Assembly (NCBI RefSeq): GCF_014359905.1
Contig: NZ_JACIYP010000023.1
Span: 1 to 58,650 of the forward strand
DNA: 58,650 nucleotides
Direction: 5' to 3'
Origin: Hoeflea sp.
GTDB lineage: Bacteria > Pseudomonadota > Alphaproteobacteria > Rhizobiales > Rhizobiaceae
In this document: one piece after another, positions 17,173-26,325 of the stretch
Position numbering within the stretch: the first letter of the stretch is position 1
Layout of the letters: every line of letters starts with the position of its first letter
Program-made: the position numbers and the translations under genes
Notes under the pieces: model-generated
The model's input: the letters and a program-made list of their open reading frames with translations, nothing else
What the model was told of the DNA's origin: nothing
The model's database searches: none

Positions 17173-18080
17173 CGGGCGTCGTCCCGCCGTCTGCGCTGGC
17201 GTTCGATCGGCCAGGCGACCGGCTCCTTGGGCCGGAAGCCGAAGCGGCGGAACACTTCCCAGTAGCTTTCATAGCGGTAGCCGCCATTCATGCGCAGGAA
17301 GCGCTCCCTGTTCTCCCGGAAGAACGCGGGAATGCGGTACCAGGCCAGCGACGGATAGGCGTGGTGAACCGAGTGGAAGTTGTTGTTGAGAAACAACAGG
17401 CTCAACGGCCCCCTGGTTTCGATGATGACAGAGCGCTGATTTGTCTTCTCGACCGCCTGGTGTTCAAGAAAGGAGCGCACCATCAAAAGCCCCATGCCGA
17501 AATAGGCGGCGATGAAGTAGGCCATCGGCGAAAGGCTGCCATGGGAGCTGATCAACCAGAACAGCAAGGCTACTGCCAGAATATGGCGCAGCCAGATTGT
17601 AGGGATGAATTTGTCACCGGCCTTGGCGCGGGTGAATTCGCTGCGCAGGAACCCGACCGTGGCGAGCGCCGGGCCGAGCGTCATCCGGCCGACAAGGGTA
17701 TTGTTGGCCACAAGCAGGCTCTTGAACCAGGAAGGCAGCGACGCCCACGCCGTCCGGTCGAGATAATAGCTCTCCGGATCATCATAGGGGTCGGTGATGT
17801 TTTCGTTGATGTGGTGGGTGAGGTGGCAGGATTTGAAGCGCAGGTAGGGCACCAGCACTCCGATTGGCGGGGCGATCAGAAGATCGTTGAGTTTTTGGCT
17901 CCTGAATGGATGACCGTGTAGGAATTCATGTTGGAGCGAGGAATGCAGCGTAATCGTGGGGATCAGCACAAGGACACGCACAATGTCCGGCAAGTCAGCC
18001 CACCCGAACGTCAGCAACAACCACACAGCATAGCAAACGCCTGCCAGGAGCAGGGTTCGCCACTCCGCGTCATTCCGCAT
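17169..18080 (-). CDS. Membrane fatty-acid desaturase
   Basis: The 303-residue integral membrane protein has the three histidine boxes of the di-iron desaturase/hydroxylase family: HEFLHGH (residues 51-57), HLTHH (86-90) and HSVHH (236-240), with at least four hydrophobic segments. It inserts a double bond or hydroxyl group into a lipid-linked acyl chain or related substrate using oxygen. The first gene of a two-gene unit with the PhnD-like protein. Regiospecificity and substrate cannot be read from sequence; beta-carotene or alkane hydroxylase-like activity is less likely given the box spacing. Confidence 0.88.
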   Translation of the reverse strand: MRNDAEWRTLLLAGVCYAVWLLLTFGWADLPDIVRVLVLIPTITLHSSLQHEFLHGHPFRSQKLNDLLIAPPIGVLVPYLRFKSCHLTHHINENITDPYDDPESYYLDRTAWASLPSWFKSLLVANNTLVGRMTLGPALATVGFLRSEFTRAKAGDKFIPTIWLRHILAVALLFWLISSHGSLSPMAYFIAAYFGMGLLMVRSFLEHQAVEKTNQRSVIIETRGPLSLLFLNNNFHSVHHAYPSLAWYRIPAFFRENRERFLRMNGGYRYESYWEVFRRFGFRPKEPVAWPIERQRRRRDDAR

Positions 18081-18218
18081 CGTGGATACACCTTCTGAAT
18101 GTTCCTGTTATAGCCCGCGGACAGGCGTCCCGTCCCCCGCGTGGCTTCCAGACGAACACGGATTGAATATACCGATTTGTGAGCTTTCACAAGAATGCTG
18201 CCGGGTGTTTCAGAAAGT

Positions 18219-20048
18219 CTATTCGCCGGCTTTCATTTCCAGGCCGGACGCGGCGTCAAGTGTCAAGGCTTCGGCGCCATGCTCGAACTGCAGGCGGGCG
18301 AGGCGGGCATAGAGACCGCCGCGGGCCACCAGTTCGGCATGAGTGCCCTGCTCGACGATCCTTCCCTTGTCCATCACCAGGATGCGATCGGCGCGCAGCA
18401 CTGTTGCCAACCGGTGCGCAATGACAATCGTGGTGCGGTTCTCCATCAGCACTTCCAGCGCCTTTTGCACCAGCTTCTCATTCTCTGCGTCCAGCGCCGA
18501 TGTAGCCTCATCGAGAAGCAGGATCGGCGCGTCACGCAGAATTGCCCGGGCGATCGCCACGCGCTGGCGCTGGCCGCCCGAGAGGGTGATGCCGCGCTCG
18601 CCGACGGGGGTGTCGTAGCCCTGGTCCAGAGCCAGGATGAAGTCATGCGCCTGCGCGGCAATCGCTGCGGCCTCGATATCGGCCTGACTCGCGCCGGGCC
18701 GTCCGAAGGCGATGTTGCTGCCGACGCTGCCGGCGAAGATGGTCACGTCCTGCGGTACAAGCGCGATGCGGGCGCGCACCTCGGCCGGATCGGCGTCTCG
18801 GACATCGACATGGTCGATCAGCACCGCCCCCGTGGTGACGTCGTAGAATCGCAGGATCAGCGAAAACAGAGTCGATTTGCCGGCGCCCGAGGCGCCGACC
18901 ACGGCAACGGTCTCGCCGGGACGGACATGAAAGCTGGTGCCGGTCAGCGCGGATGTGTCAGGCCGGGCGGGATAGGCGAAATGCACATCGTCAAAGCGAA
19001 TGTCGCCCTCCGCAGGCAAAGGCAGCGGCTTTGGCGCACTGGGCGCGCGGATCTGTGGCACTTCGTCGAGCAGTTCGCTCAACCGTTCAGAGGCCCCTGC
19101 AGCCTGGGACAGTTCGCCCCAGACTTCCGACAGAGCGCCGAGGCTGCCTGCGGCAAACACGGAATAGAGCAGGAACTGGCCAAGCGTGCCGGGCGTTATC
19201 TCTCCCGACAGCACCGATTGCGCGCCATACCAGAGCACCGCGACGATCGAGCCGAACGCCATGGCAATGGCAAAGCCGGTCAGCACGGAGCGCGCCAGAA
19301 TTGACTTGCGGGCGGCGGTGAAGGCCACTTCAACGGCCTTGCTGAAACGGGCCTGGGAGCTTTTCTCGGTGTTGAAGGCCTGGACGGTCCGGGTTGCGCC
19401 GATGGCCTCGCCGGCGAAGGTCATGGCTTCGGCCAGGCTGTCCTGCGCCTCCCGCGAGCGCTTGCGCACCTTGCGCCCGAACCCCACCAGCGGAAAGACG
19501 ATGAGCGGAATGACCGCCAGGACCAGACCCGACAGCTTGGGCGAGGTGATGAACATCATCGCGCCCGCGCCCACGCACAGGATGGTGTTGCGCAGCGCCA
19601 GCGACGCCGTGGCGCCGACGGTCGACTTGATCTGGGTCGTGTCGGCGGTGAGCCGGGAGACGATCTCGCCCGACCGGTTGGCATCATAGAAGGCGGCCGA
19701 CAGGTGCATGACGTGGTCGAAGACATCGCGACGGATATCGGACACCACGCGCTCGCCGAGCGTGATGACAAAATAGTAGCGGCACGCGGATGCAAAGGCG
19801 AGCAGGATGGCAATGCCTGCCAGCATGGAGAAGTAGCTGTTGATGAATCCGGCATCCTGGGCGGAGAAGCCATGGTCGATCATCCGGCGGATCGCCATGG
19901 GCAGCGACAGGGTGGTGACGGCCGCCACGAACAGGAACACCAGGGCTCCGATCACAAGATGCGGATAGCGCATCACATAGGGGACGAGACGGGTGAGCGG
20001 GCGCACGGAGCGGCGCGCCTTCTGGGTCGTTTCGGTTAGGTCAGCCAC
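18219..20048 (-). CDS. MsbA-like ABC exporter (fused permease and ATPase)
   Basis: The start is a GTG (20048) behind AGGAG, giving about 609 residues beginning [15 protein letters not shown]; the open frame upstream of it lacks support. An exporter-type transmembrane domain with six helices (about 30-310) is followed by an ATPase: Walker [12 protein letters not shown], signature LSGGQRQR, Walker [12 protein letters not shown] and the switch His in IVIAHR. The family includes lipid A flippase MsbA and multidrug exporters; it works as a homodimer at the inner membrane. The substrate is unknown. It is divergent from rpmE, about 200 bases apart. Confidence 0.92.
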   Translation of the reverse strand: MADLTETTQKARRSVRPLTRLVPYVMRYPHLVIGALVFLFVAAVTTLSLPMAIRRMIDHGFSAQDAGFINSYFSMLAGIAILLAFASACRYYFVITLGERVVSDIRRDVFDHVMHLSAAFYDANRSGEIVSRLTADTTQIKSTVGATASLALRNTILCVGAGAMMFITSPKLSGLVLAVIPLIVFPLVGFGRKVRKRSREAQDSLAEAMTFAGEAIGATRTVQAFNTEKSSQARFSKAVEVAFTAARKSILARSVLTGFAIAMAFGSIVAVLWYGAQSVLSGEITPGTLGQFLLYSVFAAGSLGALSEVWGELSQAAGASERLSELLDEVPQIRAPSAPKPLPLPAEGDIRFDDVHFAYPARPDTSALTGTSFHVRPGETVAVVGASGAGKSTLFSLILRFYDVTTGAVLIDHVDVRDADPAEVRARIALVPQDVTIFAGSVGSNIAFGRPGASQADIEAAAIAAQAHDFILALDQGYDTPVGERGITLSGGQRQRVAIARAILRDAPILLLDEATSALDAENEKLVQKALEVLMENRTTIVIAHRLATVLRADRILVMDKGRIVEQGTHAELVARGGLYARLARLQFEHGAEALTLDAASGLEMKAGE

Positions 20049-20251
20049 GTCGTCTCCTGGTATGCGTATGCGGTGATCCCGCGGGCCTGCAAAAAAAGAG
20101 GCGGCCCTTGTTATCGATAGAGCCTTCATGTATAGGCTCGCCATCCAATTGGGAAGCCGTTGTCCTGACAGACACCGGCTTCGTTTATGTATTTGGCCAA
20201 ATTGCCGCATTGAATGCTGCGCAGGGGCCTCCCAACGGCAGGACAAAGAAG

Positions 20252-20473
20252 ATGAAGGCGAACATCCATCCCGAGTACCACATGATCAAGGTGGTCATGA
20301 CCGACGGCACCGAATACATGACCCGGTCCACCTGGGGCGCCGAAGGCGACACCATGAACCTCGAAATCGATCCGAAGTCGCACCCGGCATGGACCGGCGG
20401 CAACCAGCAGATGCTGGACCGCGGCGGCCGTCTTTCGAAGTTCAAGAAGCGTTTCGAAGGCCTCAGCCTGTAA
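20252..20473 (+). CDS. rpmE: Ribosomal protein L31 (cysteine-free type)
   Basis: The 73-residue protein starts [20 protein letters not shown] and contains [22 protein letters not shown]. It has no cysteine, so it belongs to the zinc-independent L31 class, which is the usual sole copy in rhizobia. The true start is the ATG at 20252; the open frame runs 144 bases further upstream without a ribosome-binding site. It is followed by a strong terminator and stands alone. Confidence 0.96.
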   Translation: MKANIHPEYHMIKVVMTDGTEYMTRSTWGAEGDTMNLEIDPKSHPAWTGGNQQMLDRGGRLSKFKKRFEGLSL

Positions 20474-20503
20474 CAATAGTCCCGGCCACTGCCGGACACC
20501 GAA

Positions 20504-20532
20504 GCCCGCCAGGTCATTCCGGCGGGCTTTTT
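20504..20532 (+). terminator. Rho-independent terminator of rpmE
   Basis: GCCCGCC (20504-20510) pairs with GGCGGGC (20521-20527) and is followed by TTTTT. It begins 31 bases after the rpmE stop. Confidence 0.9.
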
Positions 20533-20656
20533 GCGTTATGAAATGGCTTGTACCGACGCTGATTGTCCTGGTGTCGCCCGGGCAGACTCCGGCTCCGCGG
20601 CGTTTTGCCACAAATCGGGACGCCCATCAGCGGCCGGCGCAGGCCTCCGTCGAAAT

Positions 20657-20685
20657 GCAAAAAGGCCCGCGAGTGTCGCGGACCT
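20657..20685 (-). terminator. Rho-independent terminator of rcdA
   Basis: On the minus strand GGTCCGCGA and CGCGGGCC form a hairpin with a short loop, followed by TTTTTG. It lies about 30 bases past the rcdA stop. Confidence 0.85.
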
Positions 20686-20713
20686 TGCAGTGATTCCGGC
20701 AGGGACAGGCGTC

Positions 20714-21232
20714 TCAGCGCTTGCTGAAAACCGTCTGCAAAAGCTGCTGCTGAGCCTGGACCGAATTTTCATTGTCCGGCTTCAGCGCCGCGGCTTCGGC
20801 GGGCCGGTAGATTTCGCGGTCGAGCAGCGCCACGCGGTTCTGGATACGCAGCGAGCGCTCGACTAGATCGCGGAAACCTTCCGGAAGATCGATCCAGCCC
20901 TGCGCGGTCTTGTCGCAATTGAAGCTGTCGAGGCGAACCTTGCTCTTCTCGGCCATCACCTGATCGCGATTCATCTCGCCATTGTTCACGGCCCGCTGCA
21001 GGAGCAGCCAGGATGCCATCTGCATCAGCCGCGTGGTCAGGCGCATGGATTCCGCGGCGTAGAGGACGCCAGCCATCCGGGGCAGCGCTTTTGATGCGAC
21101 ACGGCCGGGGCCATCCAGATAGTTCGCGGTTTCCTCAACCAGTCCCATGCCCTCGGCATAGAGCGCCTTGAACTGGGCTGAATTGGCCATGCGGTCTGCG
21201 AGATTGACGGTGTTGAGACTGGTTTCAGACAT
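20714..21232 (-). CDS. rcdA: RcdA-type adaptor (DUF1465), regulator of CtrA degradation
   Basis: The 172-residue protein has the strongly conserved RcdA core EGMGLVEETANYLDGPGR (about residues 27-44) and AESMRLTTRLMQMASWLL (about 60-77). In Caulobacter RcdA works with CpdR and PopA to deliver the cell-cycle regulator CtrA to ClpXP. The ATG at 21232 is used; longer readings extend into the promoter. A perfect CtrA-type box (21348-21363) lies 116 bases upstream, which would close a feedback loop in which CtrA controls the adaptor that destroys it. A terminator follows the gene. The C-terminal tail is glutamine-rich and likely disordered, as in Caulobacter RcdA. Confidence 0.9.
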   Translation of the reverse strand: MSETSLNTVNLADRMANSAQFKALYAEGMGLVEETANYLDGPGRVASKALPRMAGVLYAAESMRLTTRLMQMASWLLLQRAVNNGEMNRDQVMAEKSKVRLDSFNCDKTAQGWIDLPEGFRDLVERSLRIQNRVALLDREIYRPAEAAALKPDNENSVQAQQQLLQTVFSKR

Positions 21233-21347
21233 TGGCCGGAACTTCCTGATTACAAGATACTGGTTTAGGCGGCTGCACCTTGACGTCACATATCTCCGCC
21301 AAGCCCGTGTATCCTGAACCCTCACGGCTTCTCCGGCAAGCCTATTC

Positions 21348-21363
21348 TTAAGAAAGGGTTAAC
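21348..21363. promoter_or_regulatory. CtrA-type box in the rcdA promoter
   Basis: TTAAGAAAGGGTTAAC fits the CtrA consensus TTAA-N7-TTAAC exactly. It lies 116-131 bases upstream of the rcdA start codon in the intergenic region. Binding is inferred. Confidence 0.65.
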
Positions 21364-21486
21364 ATGCCTGGCGCCTTGAAACACCGGCTTTCGGGGCTGT
21401 TTACGGGAGAAAACCTGCCGCAATTGCCGGCCGCGCTGTGCCGTTTTCAGGCAGGGCTGCAAGGCTTGCAGCAAGAGGCCGGGCAC

Positions 21487-21512
21487 AAAAAAAGAGCCGC
21501 ATCAGCGGCTCT
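21487..21512 (-). terminator. Rho-independent terminator, probably of the DUF1192 transcript
   Basis: GAGCCGC and GCGGCTC form a 7-bp stem with a 4-base loop. On the minus strand it is followed by seven T residues. It lies about 150 bases downstream of the DUF1192 stop and would separate that transcript from the rcdA promoter. Confidence 0.8.
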
Positions 21513-21606
21513 CAAGAGTTTAACAGGGAGGCGTCAGACAATTTGGCCGCAGGCCAGACTGTCAAATCCAGGAAACCCGGATACCCACAGTAAAGACTTG
21601 TAAAGC

Positions 21607-21622
21607 TTAACCGGAGCTTAAC
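21607..21622. promoter_or_regulatory. Second CtrA-type box
   Basis: TTAACCGGAGCTTAAC also fits TTAA-N7-TTAAC exactly. It lies between the DUF1192 stop and the terminator at 21487-21512, so its target promoter is unclear. A distal site for rcdA (375 bases upstream) or a short unannotated transcript are both possible. Confidence 0.5.
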
Positions 21623-21660
21623 AAAACTCATGGTTCTCCCAAGGAATTGGATTCTTTGGC

Positions 21661-21852
21661 CTATTTTGACTTGAAGAGGTCCTCGGCAACGCTGCGGCTG
21701 GAGGTCTTTGCGTGTTTGTCAGCTTCGAGCCTGGCAATTTCCTCTTTCAACAGGCCGATTCGCTCCTCAAGTTCCCCTGCGGAAAGGAATGTCAGGTCGC
21801 ATCCGATTTCGTGAAGCTTCCTTTGTTTCGGGCGGTCATCATCGGCGAACAT
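21661..21852 (-). CDS. DUF1192 small protein
   Basis: The 63-residue protein begins MFADDDRPKQRKLHEIGCDL and continues into the DUF1192 helix LSAGELEERIGLLKEEIARLEADK. The ATG at 21852 follows an AGGAGGAC-type site (reading the minus strand). The gene commonly lies between rcdA and the quinone oxidoreductase in rhizobia, as here, and is divergent from the latter. It is a short acidic coiled-coil protein with no known role. Confidence 0.85.
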   Translation of the reverse strand: MFADDDRPKQRKLHEIGCDLTFLSAGELEERIGLLKEEIARLEADKHAKTSSRSVAEDLFKSK

Positions 21853-21964
21853 GAACGGGGTCCTCCTTGGGCACTGGCTTGAACCGGGCGCGTTGCCAGC
21901 CGGCATTGCGGTCACTCTAGCCTGCGCCTAGGCTATGGAAAAGTAGTGGCAGGAGAATGAAGCG

Positions 21965-22945
21965 ATGCGTGCAATTGAGATCCGCGAACCCGGCGGCCCC
22001 GAGGTTCTCACCCTGACAACGCGGGAGAAGCCGGTTCCGGCTGACACCGAACTGCTGGTCAAGGTTCTTGCAGCCGGCATCAATCGTCCCGATTGCCTTC
22101 AACGCCAGGGCGCTTATCCGCCGCCGCCGGGCGCGTCGGATATTCCCGGCCTTGAGATCGCAGGCGAGGTCATTGCCGTGGGATCCGGGGTCACGCGCTT
22201 CAAGCCGGGCGCCCGTGTCTGTGCCCTCGTTGCCGGTGGCGGCTATGCGGAGTTCTGCTGCGTGGATGAAACCAACGCGCTGCCCGCGCCCGGCAGCCTG
22301 ACCATGGCTGAGGCGGCAGCCATTCCCGAGACCTTCTTCACCGTCTGGCACAATGTGTTCCAGCGCGGGGCGCTCAAGTCCGGAGAAACGTTCCTGGTTC
22401 ACGGTGGAACCTCGGGCATCGGGACCACCGCCATTCAGCTTGCCAAGGCGTTTGGCGCCAAGGTTCTGGCAACGGCGGGTTCGGAGGCGAAATGCGCGGC
22501 GATGCGGGAACTGGGCGCGGATGTGGCCATCAATTATCACGAGAGCGATTTTGTCGAGGCGGTTGCAGCTGCGACCGATGGCAAGGGCGCGGATCTGATC
22601 CTCGACATGGTGGGTGGCGACTACATCAACCGGAACTACAAGGCGGCGGCGATGGAAGGCAGGATCGTTCAGATCGCCTTTCTGCGGGGCCGCAAGGCGG
22701 AAGTCGATTTTTCCCTGCTGATGATGAAGCGGCTGACCCACACCGGATCAACGCTCAGAGCGCGTGACATTGCGTTCAAGGCGAAGATTGCCGAGGCGTT
22801 GCGCCAGCATGTCTGGCCGCTGCTGAGCGAGCGGACAGTGCTTCCGGTGATGGATTCGATCTTTCCCATGGATCAGGCGTCAGCGGCGCACCAGCGCATG
22901 GAGGATGGCGATCACATCGGCAAGATCGTGCTCGACATGGGCTGA
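21965..22945 (+). CDS. NAD(P)H:quinone oxidoreductase, MDR superfamily
   Basis: The 326-residue protein belongs to the zinc-free medium-chain reductase group (QOR/PIG3-like): PGGPEVLTL, AGINRPDCLQRQGAYPPPPG, GLEIAGEV and the NADPH-binding FLVHGGTSGIGTTAIQLAKAFGA. It reduces quinones or enones with NADPH. The short segment between residues 80 and 130 lacks the structural-zinc cysteine cluster of alcohol dehydrogenases. It is divergent from DUF1192; its stop converges with the MFS gene. Confidence 0.9.
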   Translation: MRAIEIREPGGPEVLTLTTREKPVPADTELLVKVLAAGINRPDCLQRQGAYPPPPGASDIPGLEIAGEVIAVGSGVTRFKPGARVCALVAGGGYAEFCCVDETNALPAPGSLTMAEAAAIPETFFTVWHNVFQRGALKSGETFLVHGGTSGIGTTAIQLAKAFGAKVLATAGSEAKCAAMRELGADVAINYHESDFVEAVAAATDGKGADLILDMVGGDYINRNYKAAAMEGRIVQIAFLRGRKAEVDFSLLMMKRLTHTGSTLRARDIAFKAKIAEALRQHVWPLLSERTVLPVMDSIFPMDQASAAHQRMEDGDHIGKIVLDMG

Positions 22946-22972
22946 CGGGTGAAGTCCTTGCGTTCGGCTGCC

Positions 22973-24214
22973 TCAGTTCTCCTGCGTTACGGCGCGGGGA
23001 TCGAGGTTGATCGATTCCGGCGTCGCGGCACGGGCGGATGGCGTGGATGTGAAGTTCTCGCGCTCGTCGGCGGGAATAGCCGCGCGCATGCGGCTGCGGA
23101 ATATGGCGTAGACGGCAATGGCAACATGGGCAGCCGCTGTCACCGCGAACAGCAGATAAGTGTCGCTCGCCATGGCGAGGCCGCCAATGAGCGGGCCGAT
23201 GATGGTCCCGACGCCGTAGAGCAGCAGCAGTCCGCCTGAAACCGTGACAAACTTGTCGCTGGCGGCAAAGTCATTGGCATGCGCGACCGTGATGGAATAG
23301 AGCGTGTAGGACATGGCGCCATAAAGCGAGATCAGTCCGAACAGAACCGCGATGCCCGATGGCTTGATCACCGCGATAGCCAGACCTGACAGCCCCGCGA
23401 TTGCCGCAAGGCCCGCCAGCACGTAGCGCCGGTCCATGCGGTCCGACATGCGGCCGGCGGGCAATTGCATGACCGCGCCCGAGAAGATGGTGATCGACAT
23501 CATGGTGGCAATGGTCAAGGTGGTGAGCCCGACATTGGCGCCAAAGACCGGAGCGAGTGTGCCGAAGGCGCCGTTGGCGATTCCGATCAACAGGATCGAC
23601 ACGAAGGAGACCGGCGAGTTCCGGTAGATCATCTTGAGATCGAGCTTGACCTCCTTGAGCGGGGCCGGACTGGATGCGGTGGACACCGCCGTCGGCAGCA
23701 ACGACAGGCAGTAGAGGATGCCGGCAATGATGAAGAAGGTCGACTGATTGATGTCACCGAGAGCGATGCTCATCTGACCCGCGACGATGGCGACATAGGT
23801 GACGGTCATGTACAGCGAGAAAATCAGGCCACGGGTTTCGTTGGTGGCCCGCTCGTTGAGCCAGCTCTCGATGATCATGAAGGCGGCGGCGATCGAGAAA
23901 CCGGTGACCACCCGCAGCACGATCCAGGAAACGGGATCGACCAGCAGGCCTGTCAGCAGCGCAATGATGGCGATCATGGCGGAGAATGCCGAGAACGCCC
24001 GGACATGCCCGATTCGCCGGACCAGCCGCTGCGAATAGATGCATCCAAGCACGAAGCCTGTCGCCCAGCTCGTGCCCAGAAGCCCGAGAGAGGTGGGCGA
24101 AAAGCCTTCGGCGGATCCGCGCATGGGCAGAAGCAAGCCGTGCAAGCCATTGCCAGCCAGCAGAAATGCCGTACCCAGCAGCAGGGACAAAACAGGAAGA
24201 AGATTTCGACGCAT
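22973..24214 (-). CDS. MFS transporter, YcaD-like
   Basis: The 413-residue protein has twelve hydrophobic segments and the loop 2-3 motif region SQRLVRRIGHVRAF. GRMSDRMDRRYVL, the equivalent loop in the second half, is the classic MFS G-x-x-x-D-R repeat. The pattern fits the YcaD group of inner-membrane exporters with unknown substrates. The C-terminal 40 residues are polar and probably cytoplasmic. It stands alone; the intergenic region before it (24215-24339) holds an inverted CCGGTAT/ATACCGG pair about 35 bases apart of unknown meaning. Confidence 0.85.
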   Translation of the reverse strand: MRRNLLPVLSLLLGTAFLLAGNGLHGLLLPMRGSAEGFSPTSLGLLGTSWATGFVLGCIYSQRLVRRIGHVRAFSAFSAMIAIIALLTGLLVDPVSWIVLRVVTGFSIAAAFMIIESWLNERATNETRGLIFSLYMTVTYVAIVAGQMSIALGDINQSTFFIIAGILYCLSLLPTAVSTASSPAPLKEVKLDLKMIYRNSPVSFVSILLIGIANGAFGTLAPVFGANVGLTTLTIATMMSITIFSGAVMQLPAGRMSDRMDRRYVLAGLAAIAGLSGLAIAVIKPSGIAVLFGLISLYGAMSYTLYSITVAHANDFAASDKFVTVSGGLLLLYGVGTIIGPLIGGLAMASDTYLLFAVTAAAHVAIAVYAIFRSRMRAAIPADERENFTSTPSARAATPESINLDPRAVTQEN

Positions 24215-24339
24215 GATAATCCGGTATGTAAAAGCGTTTCAGATATGGAGCGGACCGGGACTTGAATACCGGATAACAAGCCTAGCTGATCAACCCTGAT
24301 CGTGACAGGTTTAAGGCTGGAATGAAAAAGGCGTAGCGC

Positions 24340-24501
24340 ATGTCGACGAAAATACTGCTTGTTCTGGTTCTGGTCGCGATGGGGCTGCACCTGATCAAGC
24401 CATTCGGGCTCCCGGGTCTGCGGAAGCGGGCGGATGTCTGGAAAATTGCCATCATCCTCATCGTTGCGATGATGATGGCGCTTGTTCTGCGTCCTGAATG
24501 A
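24340..24501 (+). CDS. Small two-helix membrane protein (hypothetical)
   Basis: A 53-codon frame starts MSTKILLVLVLVAMGLHLIK and ends MMMALVLRPE. It has two hydrophobic stretches (about residues 4-20 and 34-49) separated by a basic linker (GLRKRADVW), which fits an inner-membrane hairpin with the loop in the cytoplasm. Its last 44 bases overlap the 3' end of the SGNH hydrolase gene on the other strand. Supported only by composition, hydrophobicity and a plausible ATG; no homologue is recognised. Confidence 0.5.
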   Translation: MSTKILLVLVLVAMGLHLIKPFGLPGLRKRADVWKIAIILIVAMMMALVLRPE

Positions 24502-25201
24502 ACCGGCACACATGCTCGGCCCAGTGCCGGTAGCCGAGCGCATTGGCATGAAACCCGTCAATGGCAAAGCCTTCCGGCCCATCGATGGGCAGCGGATCGA
24601 TGGCGGCGCCGTAGCGTTCGCGGCACAGTTGCGCGCCCGTGGCGTTGATGATTGCTGCCCGCAGGCCCAGAATGAACGCCAGCGCGCGCGGCAGCGCCGG
24701 AACATCCGCCATGGCGATCACCGGCGACCAATAGATCCTGGCATCGGGCCAGCGGGCATGGGCCGCATAGAGCAGGCCGCCGAAGCCTTTCTTGAAACGG
24801 GATCTTGTGACGTAGTTCTTGGCGTCATTGGTGCCGACAGCCAGCACCACATGGGTGAAGTCGCGCTCCTCGATATTGGGAACCACGTGATCGCGAATCT
24901 CTGCCGCCGTTGCGGAATTGGCGCCCGCATTGCGCCAGGAGACCGGCTTTCCCGTGACCCGGTTCAGGCACAGGGCCAGCTGCGGCCCGAGCGTGTGCTC
25001 GATGTGGTCGGCGCCCACGCCGGCGGCGGAGGAATCTCCGATGACCAGCAAACGGATGGCAGCCGAACCCTCGCCGACCTGGCCTTTCGGCCGTCCGCGC
25101 GGCGGCGGAAGCCGGGGCGCTGATTTGCGCACGCCAACGCCCTGGATGACGGCGACAGGAACAAGCACCCAACTTGAGAGACCGGCAAGATATTTGTTCA
25201 T
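24458..25201 (-). CDS. SGNH/GDSL-type hydrolase
   Basis: The 247-residue protein has an N-terminal hydrophobic segment (signal or anchor, residues 7-24) and the four SGNH blocks: VIGDSSAAGVG (nucleophile Ser, block I), a Gly in block II, VGTNDAKN (Asn, block III) and DGFHANALGYRHWA (Asp/His, block V). Such enzymes hydrolyse esters of lipids or acetylated glycans at the cell envelope. It is separated from fda by a terminator hairpin and is transcribed on the same strand. Substrate unknown. Confidence 0.85.
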   Translation of the reverse strand: MNKYLAGLSSWVLVPVAVIQGVGVRKSAPRLPPPRGRPKGQVGEGSAAIRLLVIGDSSAAGVGADHIEHTLGPQLALCLNRVTGKPVSWRNAGANSATAAEIRDHVVPNIEERDFTHVVLAVGTNDAKNYVTRSRFKKGFGGLLYAAHARWPDARIYWSPVIAMADVPALPRALAFILGLRAAIINATGAQLCRERYGAAIDPLPIDGPEGFAIDGFHANALGYRHWAEHVCRFIQDAEQAPSSSQR

Positions 25202-25255
25202 GAGCCCACCAGTGTCGGTCCCTGTCGATCATCATGCTTCTCCGGCGCCATCACC

Positions 25256-25290
25256 TTAAAAGGAAACCCGCCGTGTTGCCACGGCGGGTT
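25256..25290 (-). terminator. Rho-independent terminator of fda
   Basis: An 11-bp perfect stem, AACCCGCCGTG with CACGGCGGGTT, and a 4-base loop. On the minus strand it is followed by TCCTTTT. It starts about 29 bases past the fda stop. Confidence 0.85.
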
Positions 25291-25318
25291 GAAACAAATC
25301 GAGCCCGATGATGGCCGC

Positions 25319-26212
25319 TCAGGCGGTGCGGGAGGCCTCGTAGATACTGTCGATCGTGGCTGCAAGCGTGGCGTCGAACTCGGCATCCGTCTGGCCGTGG
25401 GACAGGCCCTCGGTGAGCGCGCGCGAGAAGGAGGCGATCACGCCGTCATTGGCGCTCAGCAGGCGGTTGGCCTCATCGCGGGAATAGCCGCCGGACAGGG
25501 CCACGACGCGCATGACGCGCGGATCGCCCACCAGCGGCTTGTAGAGATTGGTCACGGTCGGCAGCGACAGTTTGAGCATCACTCTCTGGCCTTCCGGCAT
25601 TGTGTCGAGGTTGCGCCCGATTGCGGCCAGCAGCATCTCCTCGGCCTCGGCCTTGTCGGAGATCTTGATGTTCACTTCCGGTTCGATGATCGGCATCAGG
25701 CCGTGAGCGAGGATCTGCTTGCCCACTTCGAATTGCTGGGCGACGACTGCCTCGATCCCGTCCTTGTCGGCGGCATTGATGACCGAACGCATCTTGGTGC
25801 CAAAAATGTTCTTGGCGATGGCGCGGTCGAGAAGCGCATCAAGTCCGCTGATCGGCTTCATCAGCTGCACGCCGTTCTGCTCGTCCATCAGGCCCTGGTC
25901 GACCTTCAGAAACGGAACGATGCCGCGCTTGTCCCAGAGATAGTCGGCGGTCGGAACGCCGTCGATGTCGCTGTCCATGGTGCGCTCGAACAGAATGGCG
26001 CCGATCACCTTCTCGCCGGTGAAGGCCGGGGACTTGATGATGCGGGCGCGCATGGCGTGGATTGCCGCATACATCTCCGCTTCGTTGGAATAGGCGCTTT
26101 CATCGACGCCGTAGAGTTTCAGCGCCTTGGGCGTGGAGCCGCCCGACTGGTCGAGCGCGGCGATGAAGCCGTCCTTGTCCGTCATCTGCTGCGCCATGGT
26201 TGCGTTCATCAT
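25319..26212 (-). CDS. fda: Class I fructose-bisphosphate aldolase
   Basis: The protein (about 297 residues) matches the Staphylococcus-type class I aldolase: [44 protein letters not shown], the Schiff-base Lys in VMLKLSLPT and [11 protein letters not shown]. It splits fructose-1,6-bisphosphate into DHAP and glyceraldehyde-3-phosphate without metal. The ATG at 26212 is preferred over the TTG at 26230 because the family N-terminus is short; both have weak upstream sites. It is the last gene of the carbon block on this strand. Two CG-centred palindromes lie 80 bases upstream, so it likely has its own regulated promoter. Confidence 0.93.
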   Translation of the reverse strand: MMNATMAQQMTDKDGFIAALDQSGGSTPKALKLYGVDESAYSNEAEMYAAIHAMRARIIKSPAFTGEKVIGAILFERTMDSDIDGVPTADYLWDKRGIVPFLKVDQGLMDEQNGVQLMKPISGLDALLDRAIAKNIFGTKMRSVINAADKDGIEAVVAQQFEVGKQILAHGLMPIIEPEVNIKISDKAEAEEMLLAAIGRNLDTMPEGQRVMLKLSLPTVTNLYKPLVGDPRVMRVVALSGGYSRDEANRLLSANDGVIASFSRALTEGLSHGQTDAEFDATLAATIDSIYEASRTA

Positions 26213-26291
26213 GCCTGGATCCCCGTTCAATTCAATCTTCGCGGCTGGTTTACCAGATGCAGCGCCGGGAAGAAAATAGGCGTGACGCCGG

Positions 26292-26325
26292 TTGAATCGA
26301 TTGAATACCTTTCAATCGATTGAAA
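26292..26325. promoter_or_regulatory. Tandem LacI-type operators upstream of fda
   Basis: TTTCAATCGATTGAAA (26310-26325) is a perfect 16-bp palindrome with a central CG. A degenerate copy, TTGAATCGATTGAA (26292-26305), lies with its centre 19 bp away, close to two helical turns. The central CG and AT-rich arms resemble LacI-family operators. The site is 80-113 bases upstream of the fda start; the regulator is not in the window. Confidence 0.6.

Noticed and set aside
21364..21603. 79-residue plus-strand frame between the two CtrA-type boxes
   Set aside because: It contains the minus-strand terminator hairpin and A-run, has no ribosome-binding site and no family features.
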